Source of the DNA: Siniperca chuatsi
Lineage: Eukaryota; Chordata; Actinopteri; Centrarchiformes; Sinipercidae
DNA: 64,000 nucleotides
Reading direction: 5' to 3'
Assembly: GCF_020085105.1 (NCBI RefSeq)
Contig: NC_058062.1
Coordinates: 6,861,945-6,925,944 of the forward strand
Below are positions 13,816 to 27,600 of the stretch, in pieces. Under the pieces are notes generated by a model. The model did no database searches, was not told the DNA's origin, and saw only the letters and a program-made list of their open reading frames with translations. Made by a program: the position numbers and the translations under genes. Numbering within the stretch: the stretch's first letter is position 1; the number at the start of each line of letters is the position of its first letter.

Positions 13816-14589
13816 TGATCACCTTCAAAAGTCCCCCGTTCTGGTTTAAGATGTATGCCAACAGGCAAAATACAGAATGATGATTCTGTTCAGTTTGTGA
13901 TTTGACAGCTATGGCAGGCAGGATAATACAAGATGAGATCAATCCAGTGTGATCCAGTCTGATCTGTTTTGTTTGAATGGGGCTTTACAGGGGATTAGGA
14001 AACAACTAAAAGTCAAAATGGTGGCGATATCTAATGTACTCTGTCACTGTGCTCCAGGATTAAGACAGTTCACTGGAGGAAAAAGGAAAAGTTGTTGGAT
14101 TTAGACTGAATCTGGTTGTTACACCTGCTTGCCCTCTTCATGCACTGTATGTGGCATGGGCTGAGCCATCAGTGCAGCTAACATGTGCTTTTAAGGCAAA
14201 CACTTTGAATGGATTACAGGTAATATTACTCAACCCGCTCCTGATGGTTTTATATGTACAAAAGAGATAAACTGTCAGCAGTCTTTTCATGGTACAACAT
14301 ACACTACAGGCTCTACAAAGCAAAACACCTTATTTTTCCTCACAGTATCAAACACCTCTGTCCTTCTGTCAGACCTTCCACCAGTTTACACTGAAGTTGA
14401 GCTACTACGCTCTGGATCAGTTTGTTTCATGCATGTTTGGCCCCTAACACTGGAGTGAGGTTGAGGATAAGGACAGAGGGAAAGAGGTGAATCAACAGTG
14501 TGTGTGTGTTCAAGGTAGATTGACACCTGAGAAATTTCAAAAACAATTTTGACAATGACTGTAGTTCATGTAATTACTGTAAATCTTTT

Positions 14590-14591
<2 letters not shown>

Positions 14592-14624
<33 letters not shown>
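14592..14624. repeat. Poly-T tract
   Basis: About 33 uninterrupted T between the two copies of the duplicated block. Confidence 0.9.
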
Positions 14625-14628
<4 letters not shown>

Positions 14629-15076
14629 TTAACCGATTATAAATGAATATGTACGTATGAATAAATATATACCTATATTATTAAGACTTGTCTGGTTTTC
14701 TCCCTGATGTTGACCTTGTTCTCATTTTATGGGTAATGGCTGTTAAGCATTATTGGAGCAGCAGATGGCAGCAATGAGCCAGTTGTAATGATTCCTCCTT
14801 CAGCTTTCAACTGGTTTCTTTCCTTTTCCTTAATTTGACCAGGGTAAAGTTCCCATTGAGGTCCTTTTTTCAAGAGAGACCTGGTCAAGAAAGCAGCATC
14901 AAAACAAACAAATGGACATCCTTTGCTTTTACTGGAACCATGGAAAGAGGTTTCTTACAGTAATTTAGATGAAACAACTTATTTGCAGTGTTTCTGAGCT
15001 CTTGCAAGATTAAACCTGGCATGGAGTGAATAGAAAATTAATTTAAATTTTTAAAGTCTGTCTTAAAACAATAGTT

Positions 15077-15283
15077 TGTTGTAGGTTCTACTTATTGAAT
15101 GTTTCCATCAAGGAGAAGTCCTCGGGGTGGCTGTTCAGGGATTGTGTGCCACTTTAGCAGAATCATATTTTTCTCCCATAAGCGTGCTTCTCTCTCCTTA
15201 AGTTTTATGCCTTGCTTTTCCAAATACCCCTCCCTTAATGCACCTTTCCCAAATACATCAAACAATAAACCAGTGTGGAATGT
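15077..15283. repeat. Duplicated block, copy 2
   Basis: Second direct copy of the block at 13596-13815, about 96 percent identical over 189 bases, lacking some 13 bases before the shared CCAGTGTGGAATGT end. Confidence 0.85.
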
Positions 15284-16041
15284 GTTCAAACTGGCCATAA
15301 AAAGATCCCTTCCTAATACACTTCCAAAGCAAGTGATAGGGAACAAAATCAACAGTCCTCTTTCCGCAGTGCAAAAATACATTCCAATGTTTATCTGAAG
15401 ATATGAGGCTTCAGCAGTTAGTCAAGTCAAGTGGAGTCATTGTCTTTTTAGTATCAAATTCCCTTGACTTTTGTACTAAAGACTGTGACAGACTTTCAAA
15501 ATTGTGAACCTTAAACTTGTGGGTGAATTATAGTTTAATATAATGTACTCACAAACACAGCTAATCATGGAGACACAAGTGTCATTTTACTTATCTATAG
15601 TCAAAAACCAAAAAAAAAAGAGCAAAGCATTTCTTCGATGGGTAAAATATGATTCTTTGGGGGTTTGAGACATGATATGCTTTTGGAGCTCATGGGACAC
15701 TGTAAGCAGAGTGAAGTCTCTATATTTGTGTGTGCTACGTACACATGTGTGAGGTGAAAGCACCACAGAGCAATCAGTATCAGTTTATCCCAGTGGAAAG
15801 AGCAGCAGCTCTGGTCCTGTGACTGCACCATGACGACCGCTGTCATGGCTGGGATCTGTCTTCCACTGTATGGGACTCATTTTGTTCCTCTCATGCTCCT
15901 ATTGTTTCCCCTGTCTCTAAATCACTAAGAGATCAATGTGTTTTCACTCCTGTTTTAATGTTCATTTTTAGCAGCCGTGTTCCGGCACCTGGGCTATCAC
16001 ATGGAGGATGAAAGTGGGTTGGAGAAAAGAGAGAAATTTAA

Positions 16042-16042
<1 letters not shown>

Positions 16043-16078
<36 letters not shown>
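16043..16078. repeat. (TG)n microsatellite
   Basis: About 17 TG units in the fbxl20-stac2 intergenic DNA. Confidence 0.9.
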
Positions 16079-16080
<2 letters not shown>

Positions 16081-18124
16081 TGTTTCCCTCCTTCAGCAAA
16101 TCTCTCAACTGTTCTGTGTTTTCTGCGTTTGAACACAGACGGATCAGATCACAGCTCACTGCACACCGCCCCACCAAGACATTGTGTTTCTGTTTATTTT
16201 TGACAGCAAAGCCACTGCTATACACTAGAAAACTTTTGTTTTTTTCAGCAGTCACTGCTATCTGCTGTGCCCTGGCTCTGAGTGAAGGAATAATTAATGT
16301 GATAACAAAGGCTGTTTCCCTTTGTCTTCCACACACACCCATGCCCAAAGACTTTCTGGCAGCTTAGAGCAAACTTTGATGTCAGGTTTAGGTGAAATAA
16401 TGCAATGCAGATTAAAAAAAACTTTAATCACATTTAGCAGTCTTTCCTCCCTGTATCACACTGTGAATTGTGCAGTATTTGCATAGAACTCACTTTAAAA
16501 TACCATTTACTACCTTAACTCTCCCTGTCTTTTACCTCCATCGGGTTAATACAAAAATCAGTGGCTGTGACACAACCTTATTGCTTCATTCTCTTTCATC
16601 TCAAATGTATGTGTTCTAAAGGGGGCAATCAATAGAAACCCTCCCCAGGAGGCTGGTAAAACCAGGTAGGAATGAGACTGCATTTGCAATCAGAGGAGGT
16701 ACTAATCCTCTGGCCTTATTGTAGCTGCTTTAAACAACTTATACCAGTCCTGATGTAGCTCTAACTCTGCAGGGCAGCACCTACATGGCAGCTACAGTTT
16801 CTGTACTTGGTGCTTCAGAGGGCAGGTGGCAAATGATAAGGAATGAATGATAGAGTAAAAATGTGGGTAAAAACTATTTTCTCCACAATTTGAAAAGCTA
16901 ACTGTAAGTAGTCCAGTTCATCCCATATGGGTCATTTTCCCTCCCTTTTGACTCATAGCGTCATCAAATATGCTGCAGAAAGTTCTGCAACAACATCCTC
17001 CACCAACCTCTTCATTAATTTAACATTACTCTGGCATTGTTTCATAATAATGACATACCTGATTTTACTTTATGTTCTTAAATGGTATCAGTATTATTGC
17101 ATTTTATGCATATAGTGTATATGGTGGCTTTATAGTGATCTAAACCACCTTTAGCCTATGCACTATAGACAGACACAAGTCTTTATAGGCTATATATGTA
17201 CTTGTATCTGTGGTATGTGTGAATTTTTAATAAATTCCAGACGGTATCATTAATTGACCTGTTGGAACTAGTTGCAATTATGTAGTTACACTTACCGTTT
17301 AGAAGTATTTTGATTTGCACACACAATAGAATTAGACAGGTGCACTGTGCAGCTTTGACTCAAAGAAATGCAGGGACCAGGCGGCAAAATGAAGAGGGAA
17401 CATCCTGCTTTTATTACAAACACTCGTCACCTCAAAGAGAAAATCAGCTCTCTGCTTGCGAATTGTGAGATATTCTATATGTGGGCTGAAAATAAGCCCC
17501 CGCCCACCACTGTCAATCCTGATTTCGTCTAAATGAATCCTGGTAGAGTTGTAAAAATTGCCCAAATCATGCGCCTCAGACGCACGGGAAGGCGTGCCTC
17601 AGATTGCGTTTACATTTAAGTCTGTGCAGTGGTGAAGGACACAGTTCGCTATGGATTTACACCTAGCTAGTGCCTTCCACAGCACACACTTTGTTTGGAT
17701 CTAATCATATGAAGCTGAAATTTCCACATCGATGTTTTGCTGATTGGAACCTTTTTTGCAACTGTAGGACGGAATTTGGCCACATTGGAGCGCAACAAGG
17801 GACAATACAATAACCCATACGCGAGGCTCAACCTTTTCCTGAATGCTTGTCCTTGCATGGTATGAGCGAAATATAATCAGCTGGTGTGTGTGTATGTTTA
17901 GAAACTGTTTAATCAAACTATAAGCTTGCAATTGGTGTGGAGAACAAATGGCAATAAGGCGTCCACCTCGCAGTGCGCACAAATTCCTGTGATGTGGATC
18001 TGTCACACTTTGTCAAGCTTTTGTATGGCTAAAGCCAGAGGTTTTCTATCGACTGGACACAGTTTTAGGAGTTAAAAGTTTTTTATTGTTTGAGTCTTGA
18101 ACGACTCTTTCCATCACTGTATCA

Positions 18125-18571
18125 ATGATGACTGAGAACAATGAGATGGAGAGTGACCCGCAGCTCCAGCGCTCTCCAAGCACCTTGTCCATCCAACCGA
18201 TGACATCCAAGGCAAGTACCCACAGTTTTGAGCTTTGTTCCGTAAACTAAGTACACTCATCTCTAATGACCTGGCCTACACTTCATAATCGAATCTCTGT
18301 AACGAGGAGAAATACACACGGATTCAAGCAATGAACTTCGCAGATCAGTTTCTTCCACATACTGAAAGCAAAATGATTGCAGGGGGAATAAGAATTTTTC
18401 TGTTTTGTATTCCTCTTCCTGTATTATTCCACCGCTTTATGTAATATTGATGACAATACTTCGCAACACAAATGCAGTTGTATTCGTCATGACTGCGTCA
18501 CTATGTAACCTCACACGCAATGTCTGATGTCACTCTGTCTCCACCTTTCTCTGCCTATCCAAACGCACTTC

Positions 18572-18609
<38 letters not shown>

Positions 18610-21600
18610 ACTCCAAGGGGATTTATGTTTGGTATTAATTCATAATATGTATTTTAAGTATAATGTACATAGAAGAATGGTTACAATCAATACTTTTCAG
18701 ACATTATTTTTGGTAATTATAGCTTTTTGGTGATTACTGACAAAGTCATACTTTTTTCCCCACATTGCTGCACTCACTGTGTCAAATAACCTTTTCTTCT
18801 ACACTGCAAGAAGTTTATATTGCAATAAGCATTAATGGCCACATTTATTTATTTGTGCATTTTGTGCCTAATATGCAGAACTAGATCCTTTTACTGTACA
18901 GTGTAGCCTGCCTGAGCCTCAAGTGTCCTTACAAAGTGTTCTTATGATTCCATCTAATTTGTTGACTTGATTCTGTAAACAAGGAATTTCAAGGGCTGGC
19001 CTTGAAGTGCAGGAGCTGTGAAAGCTTTTTCAATGCCTGCTTTGTAATGGAAGGCTTTTAGGACACTTGATTCATTAGGCCCAAACACTTGATACAACTT
19101 TCCCTCAGAGTCTTTGTCTCCACCTCATGCCTCTTCTCGCTGCCCACGCAAAAACACCAACATGCTGTGGACATGTTTGAAGCCAAGTGACACTCCTGCG
19201 CAGCACAGTCAGATACTTCACCAGCTGATTGCCTCTGTGCTTCATCAAAATATTTTATGTCCTCTGTGAGAAGCATGAAAGACGGCATTGTTGCGTATCA
19301 TTTTATAACCACTCTCTCCAGTGTGGTCCACTCCAGTTCCCCACTCCTTACCAGCTGCTGCTATAGGAAGTTGGGCGATATTCTGTGCCAAGCAGGACTG
19401 ATTGGTATTCACATGGTTCATTGGCTGCTCCAGCTTAACCACATTGCAACCATTTATACCACAAACTTCAATCACCAGCCTGGTTCCTCAACTCCATCTG
19501 CTCTCCCAATCGATCGAAGCTGCACTTGTTGAAGGTTAATTGTAACATATTTTGAACTTCCTTTAAATACTCACGATTCAATAGCTCCCTGCCACTGGAG
19601 GGTCAATGTGAATTTGCAACCAGATAGGAGTCTATTAAGGAATCTTTTAGGGGAATATTGAAGTTAATGTCATCTTGGCTCTGATATGCACAGGTGTGGT
19701 CCCAGGAGATGGAAAATCCTTCACATCAACTTTCCACCCATATCTATTTTAAACATTTAATCAAGACCATTCCTAAAATAAAATAACAAATCTGCCACAG
19801 GGTAAATTTTTTGAAGGAATCTAATCAGACACATAGCTATGTGTCCATGATGTTTTTAATTAGATAAGGATAACAGGGAGAGAGAGGGAGGGACAGATGC
19901 TCCTTGAAATCCACCAGCAGCAAATTTCCCACAAAGATGGATATTAGAAATCAGGAACAGAGGGAACAGTGCCAGAGAATTAAAAGGAAATGAAGCATGG
20001 ACTTTCTCCCTGGCTTCCAACTATGTACTGTGGTCTATTGCCAAGGCTGGCAGAAATGTGAGTGGTGGAGCATGAGATGCCTGAGCAGCAATCATCAGCA
20101 TAATAGTGGCCCTCTTTGTTGAGAGCTGTTTGATCTCTCAGGACTGTTGATGCTTTGGAAGCCTTTTCTGTGATGGAAGTGCACAGGTAACCCTCTTTTT
20201 CTCCAAGATGAGTGCACAGGACAATCTCTGACCACAGAGATAAGACTATAAGACTTAAAATAATACCCTACACCATGTTTTTGGGAGGTTGGCCCATTTG
20301 TCAGCTTGCCAATTGTGTGATGAGAATATCACAATTCATCCATGTGTCCCCTTTGGATTCTTCTTCAGCACTTAAGCACACACACAGCCAGTTGAGCGAT
20401 AAAAGGTGACTGGCATTACCTACAGTGTGAAAATGAGAACTTGTCACAGCTCCAAAGCTGAATGACAAGTAATCGTGACCATACAGTCTGTGGCCAAGTC
20501 TAGCTGTTTTGTGAAGGAGACATTTCACTCTGGTGCTTCATACTAACACTTGAACACACAATATGTTAAGTGATGGTAGTTTAATCCAAAGTAAAACGGC
20601 TTAAGCAATTTAAAAAATGCTGGTGTTTTCTACTCTTTCTGGCATTTTCATTAGAGATCCAAGAGTAGATGGTGTAAGTGACATGGGGGAGATAGAGAGG
20701 GGTCCCTATCTGGCAGTTGCAATTATATGCTGTTAGAGCTGGGCAATAATTCAGTATCATCATTTATTTTCTTTTGGTGAAACATATTGTGAGGATCGTA
20801 TCGTGTTATACTTTTACACAATTCTGCTGTGCAATTTTGAAATTCCATGCAATTTGTATCAAACAAAATTAACAAAATGAGTATTGAAGTTTTTACACAT
20901 TGAACAGTTTTGTCTGATGTAGTGGCAAAACTGTTCATTGCAACACTGGATTGAATATCACTTTTGTATGTGATTTTACAAACATTTGCTATATAATAAT
21001 ACCAATATCAGAAAAACTAGACTAAATGTCCTCACAGAGCTGCTGGCATGGCTGTGAGGACATTTAGTCTAGTTTACTTAGGCACAGCGTTGCTTTGAGC
21101 TAAATGCTAATGTGAGCATGCTAATATGCTCAAAATGACAATGCTAACATGCTGATAGGTATAATGTTTACCATGTTAGCTATCTTAGTTTAGTTTGTTA
21201 AGTGGTACTCAACATAAAGTGCAAAACTGGCAGATGGGAATTAAATCAAAATTGAAGTTTTGATCCGTTAGAAGAAAAGTTAAGGGATCAGATCACATTA
21301 CAAAATTTTGTGCCAATCCATCCATTAGATATTGAGATATTTCACAAAATAAGTGAAAAGTTTGACCTGCTGGTGGTGCTAGAGGAATAGCCAGGGGATC
21401 ATCAAAGTCAGTAGGATTCATCGTCTGGGGACCATGAATGCCTGTGCAAAATGTCATGGCAATCCATCTAATAATGTTTGATATATTTCAGTCTGGACCA
21501 AAGTGGTGGACTGACCGACTGATCGACCAACCAGCCAACTGACAGATGGACAGATGGACATTGCCATCCCTACAGCCACGCTGCTAGCTTAGCTAAAACC

Positions 21601-24600
21601 AGACACCTCATGAAAGTCTCTTTTTATCCATTTAAAGATAAAAGGGCAGGAAAAATTGACAGAAGCATCAAATATGGCGACAGGGCGTCTGTCAGCACAT
21701 TGGTAAAGAAGGTGTGTCTCTGACACTCATGATGCAGAGGCAGAGTCATCATTTATAATAAAAGTCGGTTGGTTTTTATCATGTACACCTGTTTACACAG
21801 GACAGCGTTAATTGTAGTCATCTGCAGTCACGCAGCATAGTGAATGCTCAAGTGTTGCTAATGATCTACAGGGTACACATGAATGATTTCTGGTGTCTAT
21901 GCTGCCATTTCTAAACTACAAAGTTTACCACTGAGTTAATCTTCCATCATCTCTTTGAAACCACCCATACTTTTAAGTTCTCTTCATATCTCATTAACTA
22001 TCACTTTAATTTCTCTTCAGATGAAAGGGGGTGACACAGATTTGAGTGATGGGAGCAGGAGAGTACATCGAAGAGGGAGACTGAAGTGGGCCAAGGTCTT
22101 CATTAATTAATGTAACACCTTCACTGCTGTGATGTTTATTGATGTGACACAACAGTGAAAGGTGTGAGCTGTGAGACTAGAAGGTTACAAGTAGCTAAAA
22201 AGATACTTGGCTGTATCTATTTGTTTATGGCTGACAAGCGAAGAAATGTATCTGTTAGGGACATTTGTTTGTCGATACTCATTCAGAAATGGCAGACCCC
22301 AACCCCCCATCTCAAACTGATAGCCATTGTGTTTTGCTTGGGGTGTTGGGTGAGTGAAAACTGGTGGATGATGAGTTGCCAGGGCAAAGCTTCACGACAG
22401 GGTTAGCTGAAAGTGGTTGTAATCCACGCTACTATTTCACACAGAGCTTCTGGTCCATTAAACAATCATAGATAGAGGGGGAAAGAAGTGTGTATGAGCA
22501 AGCACATGATTGACTGTGTGTGCTGTGTGTGTACATGCATGTGTGATAGGACCAGAACGATGGAAGCAGCCTGTGATTATGCCTCTCTTATCTCATATTC
22601 AAAGCGGGAATCTGCCAGGCGGCATCTGCATGCATAACAAACTTTAACCAAGCTGGGGAATATTCCGATGTAAAACTGGTTCACATACCCTCCTTGTAAT
22701 GATAAAGACCAAAGCTGTTTGCAAGCTTTGCTCAGACATTTTTTGATTCAGTATGTGCTATTTTTGTGGTCTCTGCCTGTGATTTTTGGCATGTTTTGTC
22801 ATTCCAGAATGAACTACCTTTTATCTCTTTTTAGTTACGACTATTTTTTGTCTCCTTATTTCAGTTTTACATCACCTACCCAAAACAATTGAGGCCACAC
22901 AGCAAAGATGTAAATAATTATATCCCTAAATACATCATGTGCCTGGTACTTCAGGGGGATAATTTCCTCTGAAACTACATATTCCACTGATGACCTAGAA
23001 TTGGATTGAGCCAGGAAAATGTGTCTTTCACAACATGGTTACACAGGTGTTATCCTTTTTAAGGCTGAAATATCCTCACTTAGAACAAGGTCGGACACTG
23101 TGACGTCCAACATGGCAAAAAAAAACAAATTGTTTTTTATACAGTGACTAGCCGTAAAGCTGAGGCATGAAGCTGGGGAGAATTTTAAAGTGGAAATTAC
23201 AGTCTACAGAAAGTAAATTATTGCATTTAAAGGTCACGTACATGCACGTGGTTGTTTTTTCCCCAATTTCTGCTGCACTTCTTCCTCTCTTCTGCTGCTG
23301 TCAACACAGAGGTGACTGGCACAGTTCAGGAGTGAACAGGGCTAGTGGTGGAGGTAGGAATAAGAGGAAATTGGAGAAAAGAATTAGCACAAATCTATCT
23401 GTTGTATACACCTGGCCAGTCTCTATATAAATTGATATGACTGTTTGATCGTTGGTTTTAGGAAAATAAAAAAATTGGGTAACGCAGACTCCACCAACAA
23501 GACCTTTTCACGAAATTCCACGCTGTTAAAACTTGAGAGTGTATATTTTGACCTTTACAGCCTTTAAACAAAGACACAGCTGGAGTTAAATTTTTCCATT
23601 TGAAATGTTCTCTACTGGGTGAATCAGAAACAGTCCACACTAAAACACATTATAGCAACAAGCTATATTTATAGTCACATTCTCAGTGGGACCAAGCCTT
23701 TGTTGTTCAGTCTTGACCTCTGGACAGGCTGGAGCGTCCCATATATATCTCAGTCTGGCCCCTGGCTCCATTAAATTCTGATGGAGTGAGGAAGAGCCAC
23801 ATATTCGGATGAAATAAAAGCTTTAAAATTGAATTATGACTGCTCAGAATTATGGGCTTTTACAGGTTCGCTCAGGCAACGCGTCAAAATCTGGTCTGCA
23901 GAAGTGTAATTGGTGCTGTTGAAGAACATTGACTGTGCAAGTGCGTGTAAATCAGGGCAATGTTATGCATTTTGCTTGGCATTGTGAGTCATTTGTGAAT
24001 TATATGAATCATTTGTTGAGAGAGAAACATCAGCAAGCTAAACCAAACCCAGTGTCTCTTTGGCAATTGAAAGGCTTTACTAAGTACTTACTTTCATTGT
24101 CATGAAATTGCAGGGAATCAATAATACATATGGAACTAAATCATACATCACAACCTGGGTATCATCTGAGGAGAAGCTCCGTTCACGCTGACTCATCTTC
24201 ATCGACATCGGCATCTCACCTGTCACAGAAATTCATGTGACATAATGCACATGAATGGAGACTGTGTGGAGACTGATGACCCAAATCAAACGCGGTATCA
24301 CACTGGCTTTGACTCATAAGTATGACGCTCACAGCTACTGTTCAAATAGAAGCTAACGGGAATGCTTTTTAGGCTCACAACCTGACAGATGATTAGATTA
24401 GCTGTAATTGAGACATGTGCTCTAGCTGGAGCTGTTATGCCAGCACTCATCTGCTCTGATTGAGAGATCAGAGACCGATGCTGCACAGAAAACGTGCATA
24501 CCACCTTCCAAGAGTTTATAGGTTGCAATGGTTAATAGATTGTTTGTTAATGTTTTATAAATCAGTAATAAGAACAACATTTGTGATGCAAGAATTTGTG

Positions 24601-27600
24601 AAAAATTATTTTGGCTGGTGTATATCCTCTTCCAGCCTAACATGCTGTAGCTCTTCAATTCATCTTGATGATTTACTAGAGAGTGAGAAATCTCTGACTC
24701 TTCATTAATGACTTACTAACATTTATAACTGCAGAAATGAGTAAGTCATAAAGGGTCATTAGATCATTATTATTATCACTCTATAAAGTATCAATGAATG
24801 TTGACAAAACAATCTCACCACAACGTCCGTTTTTAGCTTTCTGGAGCTCACACACAATCTTCATCAGCTTTATCAGCAGATGGAGTTTGCCCAATAAAAT
24901 TGTAGATTTCAAATTTCCATTTTTCTCAGCACCTTAAAGTTGAGTCCGCGTCAGTTGGGTCTGAAGACTAGAAGTTTGAAAATGAAAATAATCTGGGAGT
25001 GTGGAGTTAGAAATAAGTGAGGTTACTAGATTGCGGTCTCCCGCTCCTCATTTCCTACATTAGCCGCTACAAGCATAACACACTGCAACTGAACTGTCGG
25101 TGGTCGAGTTGCATTGTGGGTAAAGTAGGCATCAGGTTTTGACAAGGAAGAAGAATGCGTGCAATAAAGAAGATGATATCTCTGGTTGTATCTCTGGTTG
25201 TATCTCTATCGATTTTGATACTTTTTGTGTCTGTTGTGAGTCCGACAATGTTATAGAAGTGCAATGCTAGATCGGTGGAGTATTATTTTAAGTGAACTCC
25301 AGAACAGCTACAAATGGACCTTGTGGTGAGATTGTTTTATCAACTGCAGTTTCCAAGGTTAAGAATGAACTTAGTCTCAACTAGTAATGACAAGGCAATG
25401 ACATACTTGGACATCATTGTGTTGTAAATCAGCCCTAATTACAGAAAGAAATCTAATACATATACAGCACAAACAAATTCAAGAACCTTAAATATGTGCA
25501 ATGTATTGAAACCACACACACATCCACATAACATACTAAACAATCTCATCCAGTCCACTTATCCCAAGCATCTACAAGCATAGATATAAATGAATGCTGG
25601 CAGTGCTTTAGATTACACTGAGGAATTCTGAATCTTCTACCAGAGAGTAAAAACTGGAACTCAAAGTCAAGGACATGAGTCAGGCTGACAATATTTTCTT
25701 GCACCCACAGCTTTAATAGCAATATAATGTAGTGTATTAGTCTACCCAAGCTTGAGATTTACAGGAAGCATATGGACTGTGAAAACTTGCACTAAGTAAC
25801 ACATACACTTTTGTTTCTTGTGCTCTACCTCCATGTGTCCCCCACAAACACAAAATCAAATAGACAAACTGTTTTCATATCTTATTCCCAGACGCGTGGT
25901 GCTGTAAACAGCATGTCCCTGTAAAGTGATTATGTTTGGCGCTGAGCAGAGCAAGTGCAGAAAGGCTGACAGACAGAGCATGTGCACACAGAGTGTCTGT
26001 GGCCTACTGATTATCTGTCTGCTTGTCTGTCTGTGTTGATCCATTCTTCCCCAGCGACATGACCACGCCCTCACACTGCTTTCCCGCTGCCATTGCATGT
26101 CAGGGTAACAAATGGCCGCCTATCCCCTGGGAAACTGGCATCATCATCAGTACACAGAGCCGGATGAAAATGTCAGGAAATTGTGCATTTATCTAGCTAA
26201 TCAATGGTAGATGGCTGCAGAGAGCAGAGCTTACAGACCTGACAGTTGCTGAAGTGAGGTTTTTGTCATCTGTTCGGCTTTTGAAATGCAGCAACTGTTT
26301 GGTCAGTCCAGCTTGTAAGATAAAAGCACAGCTCATTATGTCAATATACATGAGAGAGGGCACATACAATTTGATATTGTTACATGTTCTAGGCATGTGA
26401 GTTTGGCCCTGTGAGGAGGGATCCATCGGCCCTGTATGCTTAGTTCAAACCTGTGGTAGGGTCAAACGGTCCAATTAGCAGACTCCATCAGATTAAGAGC
26501 CCTGAAGATAGGCTATTGATAAATGACAAGGCTGTGTAAACTGTCTTGTTTCAGTTCATTGCAATTACCCCCTGCCACCACTACCAAGGAAATGCCATTT
26601 ACACATGGCAGTCCTCAATGTATGGCTGTGGGTGTTCTCAAAGAGAAAAGGCTTATCTTGTTTAACCATGGGCCAAATGCACAAGCTGCCCTGTTAAATG
26701 TGACTGTCCGAAGGATATAATTGGTCTCACTGAAGGGAACATACAGATTGCTTTGCTATTAATGTGTTGTTTCCTTATGAGGTGATATTGCATTTCATGA
26801 GTCACCCTCTTTCCCCATGGTGTACAGATCAGAGCAGAGTGTGGTGTTTATGGATGCTGGGATATTGCCTGTGCTGTCCTGAGGGTGTATTGGACATTTG
26901 TTATTTGTGGCACAGCATTTTTGCTTATCTTGTCTGTATTCTTAGTGAATCCTCTGTGTCTCTGTCAATGTGTGTGTGTGCAGCTCCAGAGACTAAAACG
27001 CTCGCTGTCCTTCAAGACCATCATGCGCAGCAAAAGCGTAGAGAACTTCTTCCAAAGGTCCTACAGTGACGCTCGCCTGCCCCCGGATTTCATCACTGAC
27101 CCGCCACCTCCTTCTCCTCCACTGCTGCCTGGCTCTCCTCTTGTCAGCGACCGCTCACCATCCATTTCACCATCTCTCAGCCCCAACCCTTCCATCTCCT
27201 CCCACTCCCCTTCTCTCAGCCTCTCCCCATCACTGCCCACCAAGCCTCCCCGACCTCAGATTACCCACTGTTTCCAGGACCATGTCTTTCGCAAGCCCAC
27301 CAACTGCCAGCACTGCAAGCACATGATAGTGGGTAAGGTGCTCAATGTACTCTCTTTGCTTTTTTCAAGCCTGCAGCTGCAGTTTTCACAGGATTTCTGC
27401 TCTCCCTATCTTTGTTTATGTGGCATCCCATCTAGTGCAAACTGGAGAATATTTTATGGAGAAAACATCACCTATTGTGCTAAAGACATTTAACATTATT
27501 ATGTAGGACCAATGTTTTATCACTACAGCAGGATTTAGGAGTATACAACTCCTTCAAGCAAATGTTCGACATTTTGGGAAATACGCTTATTGGCTTTCTG

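Larger units (their letters stand above)
13551..18124. other. Intergenic region between fbxl20 and stac2
   Basis: No gene is recognised. It holds the two copies of a 189-bp block, a long poly-T run and a TG microsatellite. The last few hundred bases before 18125 should contain the stac2 promoter and 5' UTR, but no TATA box or clear initiator was identified. Confidence 0.5.

Noticed and set aside
13611..15382. Paired minus-strand open frames sharing a FGKGAL...EQP.RGLLLDGNIQ-type end
   Set aside because: The two copies differ at about seven bases and every one changes the amino acid, the opposite of what purifying selection gives; there is no splice or start context.
16008..16367. Overlapping long open frames on both strands
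   Set aside because: They are created by the (TG)n microsatellite, which is open in several frames.
18216..18217. GT donor for stac2 exon 1 in place of the GC donor
   Set aside because: It shifts the frame, and exon 2 then reaches a stop after about 30 codons; the GC donor gives the conserved K-L-Q-R join.
26885..26983. Open frame running in phase upstream of stac2 exon 2 with an ATG and a hydrophobic stretch (possible alternative N-terminus)
   Set aside because: It runs through the acceptor tract of exon 2 (TGTGTGTGTGCAG), is not like any STAC N-terminus, and a good exon 1 exists at 18125.
26764..27069. Open frame overlapping the start of stac2 exon 2 in another frame
   Set aside because: Shadow of exon 2; the stac2 frame matches the human protein.
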